This document shows, in pieces, positions 16,131-23,733 of a DNA stretch of 51,474 nt. A model generated the notes under the pieces. It searched no databases, was not told the DNA's origin, and was given only the letters and a program-made list of their open reading frames with translations. Within the stretch, counting starts at the first letter, position 1. Each line of letters begins with the position of its first letter. The DNA comes from JAWVFK01 sp033856175 (lineage in GTDB: Bacteria; Actinomycetota; Thermoleophilia; Solirubrobacterales; 70-9): positions 1 through 51,474 of the forward strand of contig JAWVFK010000013.1 in assembly GCA_033856175.1 (NCBI GenBank), written 5' to 3'. The translations under genes and the position numbers were made by a program.

Positions 16131-16781
16131 TCATCTGGGCAGCAGGCGGACCTGGCGAGCGAAGTTCTCGGCAGCGATCAGCTTCAGCGCTTCGGCGTGC
16201 GTCAGCGCCAGCGTCGCCGTCCAGCGCGGCCCGGCACCGCCGTCGGCCGCCTCGCCGCCCCTGCGCAGGTCCAGCAGTTGGACGCCGTGCGCGGCAACGT
16301 AGGTTCGCCCGGGCGCGCCGGCGTCGGACTCCTCGGTGACGACGACGTCGACCACCGAGCCGCCGGCGGCGTCGCCGCTCGCCAGCGCTTCGGCCCCCGA
16401 CACGGCGATCTCGACGGGGCTTCTCCCGGAGGCGAGGCCGAGCCGGCCACTGTCGCTTCCCGGCGCACCGAGCTGGGGCGCCAGGACGTAGGCGCCGGCC
16501 GGCACGACGGCGGCGGGCACACGGCCGAGGGCTTCCTCGGCAGTCGAGATCGCGGCTGCGGGGACGAAACGGGCCGGCACTCGCCGCAGCTCCAGCGCCT
16601 GCGCCTGCCGGCCCTCGATCGGCTTGCCCGCCGGCAGCTCCTCGCCGGCGACGACCACCGAGCGCAGCTGGCCGTAGCGGCGCTCGAGCCGAGCGCCGTA
16701 GCCGCTGGCGAGGCTGGCCGCCAGCGCCGCGCAGAGGAGCGCCGCGAGCAGGAACGAGAGCGCCCGGGCGCGCCGGCTCAC
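16131..16781 (-). CDS. CpaB/RcpC-like SAF-domain protein of the Tad locus
   Basis: The N-terminal hydrophobic segment (about 8-27) anchors a 216-residue protein whose next part reads as a SAF domain: VVVAGEELPAGKPI, then RVPARFVPAAAISTAEEALG and the AVVPAGAYVLAPQL strand. That is the arrangement of CpaB/RcpC, a periplasmic Tad assembly factor. The GTG at 16781 overlaps the kinase stop (GTGA) and directly precedes a basic n-region, so I prefer it over longer frames. An 11-base repeat (agtcatctgg twice) surrounds its stop codon. Confidence 0.75.
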   Translation of the reverse strand: MSRRARALSFLLAALLCAALAASLASGYGARLERRYGQLRSVVVAGEELPAGKPIEGRQAQALELRRVPARFVPAAAISTAEEALGRVPAAVVPAGAYVLAPQLGAPGSDSGRLGLASGRSPVEIAVSGAEALASGDAAGGSVVDVVVTEESDAGAPGRTYVAAHGVQLLDLRRGGEAADGGAGPRWTATLALTHAEALKLIAAENFARQVRLLPR

Positions 16782-17506
16782 GCCGCCGCCAGCGCGGTCC
16801 CGGCCAGCGGCAGATCCAGGGTCGCCACGGTGCCCTGCTCGGAGCGGCTGAGAAGTAGTCGCCCGCCGTGCAGCGCAGTGATCTCGGAGGCGGCACGCAG
16901 GCCGTGGCCCCGGCGCCGGCGCCCGGCGAGCCTCGACCGCAGCGCACCGACGTCGACTCGCTCGGCGGCGCTCAGCGGATGCGAGGCGCGGGACCCGGCA
17001 ACCGTCAGGCGCACCCGGGGCCCGCGCACCGATGCGCCGAGCGTGACGTTCGGGTCGCCGTGCTCGAGCGCGTTGGCAACGAGGTTGTCGATCGCCTGCC
17101 CGAGCCTTCCGGGGTCGGCAAGCGCCAGAGCGCCATGGCCGGGACCGCTGACGCGAATCGCGCCGCCGGCGAGATCGGCGGCCAGGCGCCAGCGCTCGGC
17201 CGCGGCATCGATGAGATCGCGGCAACGAACCAGGCGCGGGCGAAAGGGGCCAGAGCCGCCGTTGATGTGGCGGTCGAGGTCGGCGAGGGCGAGCCAGGTC
17301 AGCTCCAGCGGCGAGGCCCCCTCCCCCGTCGGCGTCGCCGGAGCCGCGGCGGAGAGAGCGAGGATCTGCAGCGGCCGGCGAAGCTCGTGCAGGGCGCCGT
17401 TGAGGGCGCTGCGCCGCCGGCCGCAGCGGACCCGATCGCCGGCGAGGGCGAGGGCGAGCGTCGCCGCCACCGGCCAACCATCGAGCAGCGGCTGCGCCGA
17501 GCTCAT
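16778..17506 (-). CDS. Short histidine kinase-like protein, degenerate ATP lid
   Basis: The 242-residue protein has a short N-terminal hydrophobic stretch, an H-box LHELRRPLQIL (His40) and an N-box DNLVANALEHG (near 138-148), then a G2-like RRRGHGLRAASEI followed by HGGRL. The expected D-x-G-x-G (G1) motif is replaced by VAGSRASHPL, so ATP binding may be weak or lost. There is no sensor domain. Its ATG overlaps the response regulator stop (ATGA), so the two are a cognate pair. It may act as a phosphatase or scaffold rather than as a full kinase. Confidence 0.75.
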   Translation of the reverse strand: MSSAQPLLDGWPVAATLALALAGDRVRCGRRRSALNGALHELRRPLQILALSAAAPATPTGEGASPLELTWLALADLDRHINGGSGPFRPRLVRCRDLIDAAAERWRLAADLAGGAIRVSGPGHGALALADPGRLGQAIDNLVANALEHGDPNVTLGASVRGPRVRLTVAGSRASHPLSAAERVDVGALRSRLAGRRRRGHGLRAASEITALHGGRLLLSRSEQGTVATLDLPLAGTALAAA

Positions 17507-18216
17507 CCGTCGATCAGCCGGTAGCCGACGCCCCAGCAGTTGACGACGTAGCGACCGCTGCCGCCGCAGAGCTTGCGGCGCAGCCGGCTGGCATGGGAGT
17601 CGAGTGTCCGCGTCCGCCCCAGCGAGCGATAGCCCCAGACGTCGCGCAGCAGCTCCTGCTTGGTGAAGACCCGCCGCGGCTCCGACGCCAGGGTTCGCAG
17701 CAGGACGAACTCCTTGTTGGCCAGCTCGACCGGCTCGCCGGCGACCGTGACCTGCCGGCTGGCCGGGTCGACGACGAGGTCGCCGACCCGGAGCGGCCCA
17801 CCGCGCACGCCGTTGCGACGGCTGAGGACCCTGCCGATGCGGGCAGCGACCTCCGGATAGGAGAACGGCTTGACGACGTAATCGTCGGCGCCCTCCCCCA
17901 GTCCGCGGATGCGATCGGCCTCGGCGCCGCGCCCGCTGAGCACGATGACCGGCAGCGTCGGCTCGAAGCGCCCGGTGGTGCCCTCCGAGGCGCGAATCTC
18001 GCGCAGGACGTCGAGCCCGGCGGCGTCGGGAAGCCCGAGGTCGAGCAACAACAGATCGGGCTGGTTGTACTGGCAGAGCCGCAGCGCGTCGGAGGCCTCG
18101 GGCGCCGGCAGCGCCTGGTAGCGATCGGCGGTCAGGTTCTCGCAGAGCAGCTCGAGCGTCGCCGGATCGTCCTCACAGACAACGATCCGGGCGAGCTCTT
18201 CGCGCTTCGGCAGCAT
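17503..18216 (-). CDS. OmpR/PhoB-family response regulator
   Basis: The receiver domain shows the acidic pair CEDDPA (15-17), the phospho-acceptor Asp59 in LLLDLGLPD, Ser94 in VLSGRG and Lys116 in VVKPFSYPE; residues 78-88 form a slightly long loop. The winged-helix output domain contains ANKEFVLLRTLASEP and a late RTLDSHASRLRRKL with GVGYRLID. It heads the Tad locus and is coupled to the kinase-like gene, so control of the pilus genes is likely. A palindrome GAGAACTTCTC at 18238-18248, 22 bases before the ATG, could be an autoregulatory site. Confidence 0.9.
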   Translation of the reverse strand: MLPKREELARIVVCEDDPATLELLCENLTADRYQALPAPEASDALRLCQYNQPDLLLLDLGLPDAAGLDVLREIRASEGTTGRFEPTLPVIVLSGRGAEADRIRGLGEGADDYVVKPFSYPEVAARIGRVLSRRNGVRGGPLRVGDLVVDPASRQVTVAGEPVELANKEFVLLRTLASEPRRVFTKQELLRDVWGYRSLGRTRTLDSHASRLRRKLCGGSGRYVVNCWGVGYRLIDG

Positions 18217-18259
18217 GCCGAGTTAAGCACGACGGGCGAGAACTTCTCCCCCCTTCGCT

Positions 18260-19471
18260 CTAAGAAGCTGAGCCCGCCTCGAACTTCGCCGCGCACGACT
18301 CGGAGCAGAAGTAATAGGTCTCGCCGCCGATCTCCCTGCGGATCGCCTTGGCTCGATCGACCTTCATCCCGCAGACCGGGTCGGTCACTCCACGGCGGGC
18401 GGTGAGGGCGAAGAGAGCGGCGAAGACGAGCAGCCCGCCGATGTTGAGGAAGAGCTTGTAGTCGACCTCGATCGATCCGAAGATGTCAGCGCGCGTCGGC
18501 CGCGGACCCGTGGGGATCAGGTCGAGGCCGCTGAAGAGGCCGTCGACGAGCAGGCCCGCGACCGCCATCGTCACGAACATCAGCGCCGTGATCCTCAGCG
18601 CGAAGCGCCAGCCGTAGTACTTGCGGTAGGCGGAGATGATCGGCAGGACGATCAGGTCGGCGAAGATGAAGGCGAGGACGCCGGCGAACGAGATGCCGCC
18701 GGACCACAGCACGGCAGCCAGCGGCACGTTGCCGATCGAGCAGACGAAGCTGAGCACGGCGACGAGCGGGCCGACGACGACGTTCTCGACCGTCCTCAGC
18801 GGCCCGCTGGTGTCGGTGAGAAAGAGGCCGTTGAAGAAGTCGTCGCCGGCCAGGCCGATGAAACCGGCGAGCAGGAAGCCGAGCGTGATCTCCTTGTAGA
18901 GCATCTGCCAGTCGCCGCGAAAGTTGTGGGCGACGTCCGACCAGGCATCGAGGCTCCAGAGACGCCGCCGCTCCGAGGTCGCCGAGTGGTGCTGATGACC
19001 GGTATCGGCTTCGCGGGCGTGCTCTCGGGCCTCCTCCTCGAGCTCGGCGGGGACGAAGAGCCGCAGCAGAATCGTCATCAGGACGATCAGGACGATGCCG
19101 CCGATGTACTCGGCGAGGGCGAACTGCCAGCCGATCAGGATCCAGAGGACGAGGCCGAGCTCCCAGACGAGGTTGGTCGAGGCGAACTGAAAGGCGAGCG
19201 CCGACGCCGCCGACGCGCCCTTCTGGAACAGCGACTTGGCGATCGCGATCGCCGCGTAGGAGCAAGACGACGAGGCCGCGCCGAGCAGCGTCGCCTTGCC
19301 AACCGGCGCGACGCCCGTGCCGGAGAGGCTGCGCTCGATCCGCTCCCGCGGCACCCAGGCCTGGACGATCGCCGAGATCGCAAAGCCGAGCACCAGCGCC
19401 CACCAGACCTCATAGGCCATAAGCGCCGACTGCTTCAGGCCCTCCACGACGTTGTCGAAGACAGCGTTCAA
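18260..19471 (-). CDS. Permease of the heavy-metal efflux type with C-terminal YHS domain
   Basis: Two membrane halves carry matching motifs, GAASSSCSYAAIAIAKSLFQ near residue 64 and SFVCSIGNVPLAAVLWSGG near 240, typical of the DUF318/SO_0444 permease family linked to copper, zinc or arsenic efflux. A cytoplasmic His-rich loop (HQHHS, near 158) and a C-terminal YHS domain (361-401: TDPVCGMKV and YYFCSESCAAKF) supply further metal ligands. Length 403. The TTG start lacks a strong ribosome site, but TATTGT lies 10 bases upstream (19482-19487), fitting a nearly leaderless transcript. Export of a thiophilic metal is inferred. Confidence 0.8.
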   Translation of the reverse strand: MNAVFDNVVEGLKQSALMAYEVWWALVLGFAISAIVQAWVPRERIERSLSGTGVAPVGKATLLGAASSSCSYAAIAIAKSLFQKGASAASALAFQFASTNLVWELGLVLWILIGWQFALAEYIGGIVLIVLMTILLRLFVPAELEEEAREHAREADTGHQHHSATSERRRLWSLDAWSDVAHNFRGDWQMLYKEITLGFLLAGFIGLAGDDFFNGLFLTDTSGPLRTVENVVVGPLVAVLSFVCSIGNVPLAAVLWSGGISFAGVLAFIFADLIVLPIISAYRKYYGWRFALRITALMFVTMAVAGLLVDGLFSGLDLIPTGPRPTRADIFGSIEVDYKLFLNIGGLLVFAALFALTARRGVTDPVCGMKVDRAKAIRREIGGETYYFCSESCAAKFEAGSAS

Positions 19472-19519
19472 CTCGCTGCCGACAATATGCGGGATCGCTC
19501 GTGCTGCCGGCCTGCCTGC

Positions 19520-20446
19520 CTACCTCCGCCGGGCGACTCCCAGGACGTGGGGCGCCGGGGGGAGCAGTGGCGCGGGGCTGAAGGGGAAGCGATCGCAGTC
19601 TGTGATCTCGAAGCCTGCTCTCTCGATCGCCGAGCTCGTGTCGCGGCTCGAGTGGCAGCCTCCAGCCACTCGCGGCCAGAAGGTGGCGTCGGCGAAGCGC
19701 TGGATCCTGGCCTCGACGCGCTTCTTCGAGACGACGTGCTCGTAGAAGCGAAGCTCTCCTCCCGGGCGGATCACCCTGCGCAGCTCGCTCAGGGCCTGGC
19801 CCTGGTCTGGAACCGAGCAGAGGACGAGCGAGACGACGCCGGCGTCGAATGACGCATCTTCGGCCGGCAGCTCGCTGGAGACTCCCTCGATGACCTCGAT
19901 CTTCAGCGGCACGCTGGCCGCCGCCGCCTCGGCCAGGCCGCGCAGATGCTGCTCGGGCTCGACCGCCAGGACGCGGGTCACGGTCGACGGGTAATGACGG
20001 AAGTTGGCGCCGCTGCCTGCGCCCAGCTCGATCACCTCGCCGCTGAGGCCGGCCAGCAGTCGGCGCCGATGCTCACCCCCACCGCGCGCCTCGGACTGGC
20101 TGCTGATCCGCTCCCAGGCCCGGGCGAAGATCGGGTGGTGGACTCGCTCGGTCATCGCCTGGGCCAGCCTACCCCTCGCCGCGGGGACCTCGAGCACCGC
20201 GCTCGCGCCTCGCTGCCAGACCACCCGGCGCCGCCCCACCCCACGCCTGACCGCCAGCACCCGGCCACGCCGGTCGAGGAAGTAGAGATCGAGGGCGAAG
20301 CGCATGCCGAACGTGTGGACGCTGCTGCAGCGGGGGATCAGCAATCCGCCCGGCGCCCGCTCGCGGTCGAGGAACGCCAGCCCGCGCAGGCGCTCTCGCC
20401 GGCGCCGGGCAACGCGAAAGCCAATCTCGCTCGGTCGTCCTTCCAT
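19520..20446 (-). CDS. DUF192 domain fused to a SAM-dependent methyltransferase
   Basis: Residues 1-100 match DUF192: RERLRGLAFLDRERAPGG and the core HTFGMRFALDLYFLDRRGRV. From about residue 100 a class I methyltransferase begins (MTERVHHPIFARAWERIS, then motif I VIELGAGSGANFRHY, LPAEDASFDAGVVSLVLCSV, and GGELRFYEHV), resembling the METTL7/UbiE group. The two are in one frame without a stop. I chose the ATG at 20446 (308 residues) because frames up to 20524 would overlap the divergent gene's promoter. The in-frame ATG beginning MTERVHH could give a separate methyltransferase. Substrate unknown. Confidence 0.7.
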   Translation of the reverse strand: MEGRPSEIGFRVARRRRERLRGLAFLDRERAPGGLLIPRCSSVHTFGMRFALDLYFLDRRGRVLAVRRGVGRRRVVWQRGASAVLEVPAARGRLAQAMTERVHHPIFARAWERISSQSEARGGGEHRRRLLAGLSGEVIELGAGSGANFRHYPSTVTRVLAVEPEQHLRGLAEAAAASVPLKIEVIEGVSSELPAEDASFDAGVVSLVLCSVPDQGQALSELRRVIRPGGELRFYEHVVSKKRVEARIQRFADATFWPRVAGGCHSSRDTSSAIERAGFEITDCDRFPFSPAPLLPPAPHVLGVARRR

Positions 20447-20515
20447 GAGTACCCAAGTCGGTGCAAAGGCTCGTTCAGCCCCCCTCGATCGCAGGGCGCG
20501 GGCGACGGGCATACC

Positions 20516-20521
20516 TAGAAT
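20516..20521 (+). promoter_or_regulatory. Candidate -10 element (TAGAAT) for the downstream hypothetical gene
   Basis: TAGAAT lies 10 bases before the GTG at 20532, so the leader would be about 3 bases. It sits in the divergent gap and supports both chosen starts. No clear -35. Confidence 0.4.
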
Positions 20522-20531
20522 CACCGGACTT

Positions 20532-20996
20532 GTGGATCAGCGAGTTCGCAGAGGGAACTACGAGTCGGGCTCCGACTACGTTCTCGAATACGGAGAGCTG
20601 CGCTTCTCTTTCAATGAGGAGGACTTCGCGCAGCGTGTAGAGCAGGCCGCGCGCAAGCTCGACTTCATCGAGGAAGGACTCGAGCACGAGGAGCTCGAAG
20701 ACCTCCTCAACCTCGCCGTCAACGGCGAGATCCGCGACTGCTCATCCGAGCTCGGCGAGCACATCAACGAGTTCTGGAACGAGCTCGTCGGCCCCGCCGA
20801 CCGCAGCCTCGTGCACTGGCTTCGCCGCCTCGTCTTCCGCGGCGCCTGGCTCGACCAGCGCGTCAAGGAGGGCGAGCTGGACGTCGTCTTCGACCCGGAG
20901 ACGCACACCTTCGGCTACAGCCAGCCCGAGCGCGACGACGAGCTGATCGAGCTTTCCGCCGAGCCCTCATGGGCTCGGCTCGCATACAGACGCTGA
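20532..20996 (+). CDS. Acidic hypothetical protein, 154 residues
   Basis: I do not recognise this family. The product is soluble, acidic and mostly helical, with LEYGELRFSFNEEDFAQRVE near the start, a strongly acidic EEGLEHEELEDLLNLA segment, a hydrophobic helix around SLVHWLRRLVFRGAWLD and a Tyr-containing tail. The reading frame has the strong third-position GC bias of the region, and no convincing gene lies opposite. The GTG at 20532 follows a TAGAAT hexamer. It converges on the Rho-like gene with 25 bases between stops. Confidence 0.65.
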   Translation: MDQRVRRGNYESGSDYVLEYGELRFSFNEEDFAQRVEQAARKLDFIEEGLEHEELEDLLNLAVNGEIRDCSSELGEHINEFWNELVGPADRSLVHWLRRLVFRGAWLDQRVKEGELDVVFDPETHTFGYSQPERDDELIELSAEPSWARLAYRR

Positions 20997-21000
20997 TCCG

Positions 21001-21015
21001 GGCGCCCGCGGCGCC
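21001..21015. terminator. Possible bidirectional terminator hairpin
   Basis: GGCGCC-CGC-GGCGCC begins 4 bases after the stop at 20996 and is followed by GTTT on the plus strand. It occupies the 25-base gap between two convergent genes. Confidence 0.4.
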
Positions 21016-21021
21016 GTTTCG

Positions 21022-22221
21022 CTAGAGCCGGACGAGCAGGTTCTCGGTCGTGATGACCGCGTCGTAGACCTGCTCATCGCTCTGGGCGCCGGTCTCGATC
21101 AGCAGCGTCGCGACGATCGTCAGCGATCCCGCGCCCTCCTCCTCGAGCTCGCGCCCAGCGCCGAAGAAGGTCTTGACGTCGGCCGGGTCGCGGTAGGCGA
21201 GCCCGAGCCGTGAGAGCGAGTCGACCACCAGCAGCACGTCGGCGCCGGCTTCGACCTGGCGCTTGGCGCGGTGAAGTGCCAGGCGTGCCATCCGCGCCTG
21301 TTCGGAGGGACGGCGGTCGGCAGTCAGGGCGACGATCTCGACGTCGGGGACCTCGCGGCGCCACTCGGTGACCGCCTCGGGCCGCTCGTCGACCAGCAAG
21401 ACCAGGGTCTCAACTCCCTCGGGCGCAGCTGCCACCAGCTCGCGCAGCAGCCCGCCGCGCACCGCATCTGGCTCACCGACGACCAGCGCCCGGCTGCCGA
21501 AGGCGAGCTCGGCGAGGCTCGACCCGGCGTCGCCGGAGAGGCCCGACAACCCCAGCGGGCGACTGGCCGCGATCGGCGTCAGCGCATCGAACTCGGGGCG
21601 CTCGACGACCGCCTCGGCCTCGGCCTCCACCTCGGCGCCATTGATCCGCTCCACGCGGACCAGGGCCGGGTGGCGCTCGCCACGGCGCGGCTGGCGCGCC
21701 GGGCCCTCGATGCGATCGCCCGGCCGCAGCTCGCAGCGGCGGATCTGAGAGGCGGAGACGTAGACATCCTCATTCCCAGGCTCGATTCCCTCGAGGCGGA
21801 CAAAGCCGTAGCGCTGAGGCATCACCTCGAGCGTGCCGGCGACGGGCGTGGTCGGCCGATCGTCGGCCTCGCGCTCGGCCTCGCGAGATCCCTCCGCGGC
21901 GCGACCACCACGACCGCGCGGGCGCCGGGCGCCGTCTTCGCGGCCACCCTCGCGGCCACCGCGGCCGCCCCCTCCACCGCGGCCACCACGCTGGGAGCTC
22001 TGGCGGCGCCGCGGGGCGCGGTCATCGTCTCCGGACCGATCCTTGGCAGCGCTGACGCGGTCCCGGCGCTCGGCCCGTGAAGAGGAGGAGTCCTTGCCCC
22101 CGGCCGCGTCGATGCGCTCGATTAGATCGTCGCGGCGAAGCATGCGATAGCCCTCGATGCCGAGATCGGCGGCGAGCTGGTGCAACTCGGCGAGGTGCTT
22201 TGACTTGAGCTCGGCGGCCAT
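21022..22221 (-). CDS. Rho-family protein lacking the P-loop, Q-loop and C-terminus
   Basis: The 399-residue product aligns by eye with termination factor Rho: a Rho_N helical domain (about 5-40), an Arg/Gly-rich linker, the RNA-binding cold-shock domain (about 124-195, with GTLEV, RYGFVRL and EDVYVSASQIRR) and part of the RecA-like motor. Retained are VDERPEAVTEW (catalytic Glu279) and Walker B VLLVVDSLSRLGLAY (329-343). The Walker A loop PPKAGKT is replaced by GEPDAVRG (249-256). The translocating Q-loop of about 25 residues is reduced to RDPADVK, and the chain ends at LLVRL without the last 100 or so residues. It may bind RNA but should not translocate. ATG start; TATGCT 9 bases upstream. 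Confidence 0.85.
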   Translation of the reverse strand: MAAELKSKHLAELHQLAADLGIEGYRMLRRDDLIERIDAAGGKDSSSSRAERRDRVSAAKDRSGDDDRAPRRRQSSQRGGRGGGGGRGGREGGREDGARRPRGRGGRAAEGSREAEREADDRPTTPVAGTLEVMPQRYGFVRLEGIEPGNEDVYVSASQIRRCELRPGDRIEGPARQPRRGERHPALVRVERINGAEVEAEAEAVVERPEFDALTPIAASRPLGLSGLSGDAGSSLAELAFGSRALVVGEPDAVRGGLLRELVAAAPEGVETLVLLVDERPEAVTEWRREVPDVEIVALTADRRPSEQARMARLALHRAKRQVEAGADVLLVVDSLSRLGLAYRDPADVKTFFGAGRELEEEGAGSLTIVATLLIETGAQSDEQVYDAVITTENLLVRL

Positions 22222-22273
22222 CGGCGGGCCAGCATATCGACGGCGGACTCGCGCTCGCGCCTACGATCCGCCG

Positions 22274-22924
22274 GTGCGCGTCTACCTGATCCGCCACGGC
22301 GAGTCCTTCTCGAACGCCCATCCCGAGGCGCTGGCGCTGCCCGACGTCGAGGGCGACCGGCTGACCGAGCGCGGCAAGCAGCAGGCCGACGAGGCGGGCC
22401 GCTACCTCGCCGCGACCGAGTTCGCGAGCTTCATCACCAGCCCCGCCCGGCGGGCGCTGGAGACCGCCGAGCACGTCGGTACAGCGCTCGGCCTCGGTGC
22501 CGAGGTCGAGCCGATCATCCACGAGCTGCGCGAGGGCTCCGGCTACGAGGCGCTGCCGCCGGAGCAGCAGCGGCTACAGCGCTGGTCGACCTGGATGGCC
22601 GAGCACGGCCATGACCCCGACTACGCGCCGCCCGGCGGCGAGTCGTTCAACGACGTCATCGGCCGGGTCCGCGCCTTCAAGCGCCGCCTCGACGAGATCG
22701 AGGGCCCGGCCCTCGTCGTGACCCACGGGATCTTCAAGCGCTTCTTCTTCATCGACTCGCTGCTCGGCGATGGCTTTGAGGCCGCCGAGGTCGGCCGGTT
22801 ATGGCAGCTGGGATCGGTCAACGCCGGTGTCAGCGTCTTCGAAGACACGGCCGCGAACGAGAAGGACCCGGCCAGCGGCTGGCGCTGTCTCAGCTGGATG
22901 GAGCGCCCGTGGACGCCGCGCTGA
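22274..22924 (+). CDS. Histidine phosphatase (phosphoglycerate mutase-like) family protein
   Basis: The 216-residue protein begins VYLIRHGESFSN with the catalytic RHG motif, continues with LTERGKQQADEAGRYL and TSPARRALETAE, and has the second catalytic His in VVTHGIFKRFF. That is a complete histidine phosphatase core. The substrate cannot be told from sequence; phosphosugars or phosphorylated cofactors are usual. The GTG at 22274 lies 6 bases after TACGAT and has no Shine-Dalgarno sequence, so the transcript is probably leaderless. It diverges from the Rho-like gene, 52 bases away. Confidence 0.88.
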   Translation: MRVYLIRHGESFSNAHPEALALPDVEGDRLTERGKQQADEAGRYLAATEFASFITSPARRALETAEHVGTALGLGAEVEPIIHELREGSGYEALPPEQQRLQRWSTWMAEHGHDPDYAPPGGESFNDVIGRVRAFKRRLDEIEGPALVVTHGIFKRFFFIDSLLGDGFEAAEVGRLWQLGSVNAGVSVFEDTAANEKDPASGWRCLSWMERPWTPR

Positions 22925-22954
22925 GCGCCTGCGCCTGAGGGCTGGTCGAAAGCG

Positions 22955-23653
22955 CTAGGACCCGGCGGCCTGAAGACGCTTTTGCGTCAGGTCGCGCAGC
23001 CACTCGCCGAACTCGGGGCGCGACTGCCAGTCCTGGCGGAACTTCTCGGCGCCGGACTCGGTCAGCGGATGGTCGAGCATCTGGCGCAGGACCTTTGCCG
23101 GCACAGTCGCGATCTCGCAGCCGAGGCGGGCAGCGGCGATGACGTGCTCGGGGTGGCGGATCGAGGCGGCGATGATCTCGGCGGTCATGCCGCCGGCGCG
23201 CAGCGTCTCGGCAATCTCGGCCACGACCGCGGTCGAGTCGATCGAGATGTCGTCGAGCCGGCCCATGAAGCAGGAGACGTAGGTCGCCCCCGACGCCGCC
23301 GCCAGCAGGGCCTGGTTGGGCGAGAAGACGAGCGTCATGTTGACTGGGATGCCGTCGTCGGTCAGCGCCCGCGTCGCTTCGAGGCCCTCCTTGCAGAACG
23401 GCACCTTGACGGTGACGTGGGTGTGAAGCTCGCGCAGGGCGCGGCCCTCGTCGATCATCCCGGCGGGATCCTCGGAGACCACCTCGGCCGAGACCGGGCC
23501 GCGGACGAGGTCGCAGATCCGCTGGACGATCTCACCCGGGTCGCCGTCCTCCTTGGCAAGCAGGCTCGGGTTCGTGGTCGCTCCCGACAGAACCCCCCAG
23601 GCGGCGATCTCCTCGACCTCCGCGATGCTCCCCGTGTCGATGAAAAGCCTCAC
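22955..23653 (-). CDS. tal: Transaldolase / fructose-6-phosphate aldolase-like (TalC family)
   Basis: The 232-residue TIM-barrel protein starts MRLFIDTGSIAEVEEIAAWG, has the SGATTNPSLLAKE motif, and the Schiff-base lysine is Lys83 in VTVKVPFCKEGL; SCFMGRLDDISID completes the site. Small transaldolases of this kind interconvert sedoheptulose-7-phosphate and fructose-6-phosphate, or cleave the latter to dihydroxyacetone. The GTG has GAGGG 6 bases upstream. It converges on the phosphatase with 30 bases between, and lies 80 bases after glpD, separated by its own likely -10 (TAAGGT). Confidence 0.88.
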   Translation of the reverse strand: MRLFIDTGSIAEVEEIAAWGVLSGATTNPSLLAKEDGDPGEIVQRICDLVRGPVSAEVVSEDPAGMIDEGRALRELHTHVTVKVPFCKEGLEATRALTDDGIPVNMTLVFSPNQALLAAASGATYVSCFMGRLDDISIDSTAVVAEIAETLRAGGMTAEIIAASIRHPEHVIAAARLGCEIATVPAKVLRQMLDHPLTESGAEKFRQDWQSRPEFGEWLRDLTQKRLQAAGS

Positions 23654-23733
23654 ATCACCCTCGCTTCCTTGGTCGTCCCGTCGATCTACCTTAGCTGCGC
23701 CGCGCGGCGATCATGGCGCTTGGGCCCGACGGA

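Noticed and set aside
22157..22273. Longer N-terminus for the histidine phosphatase
   Set aside because: The extra 39 residues overlap the divergent Rho-like start and are not conserved-looking; the RHG motif expects a start at 22274.
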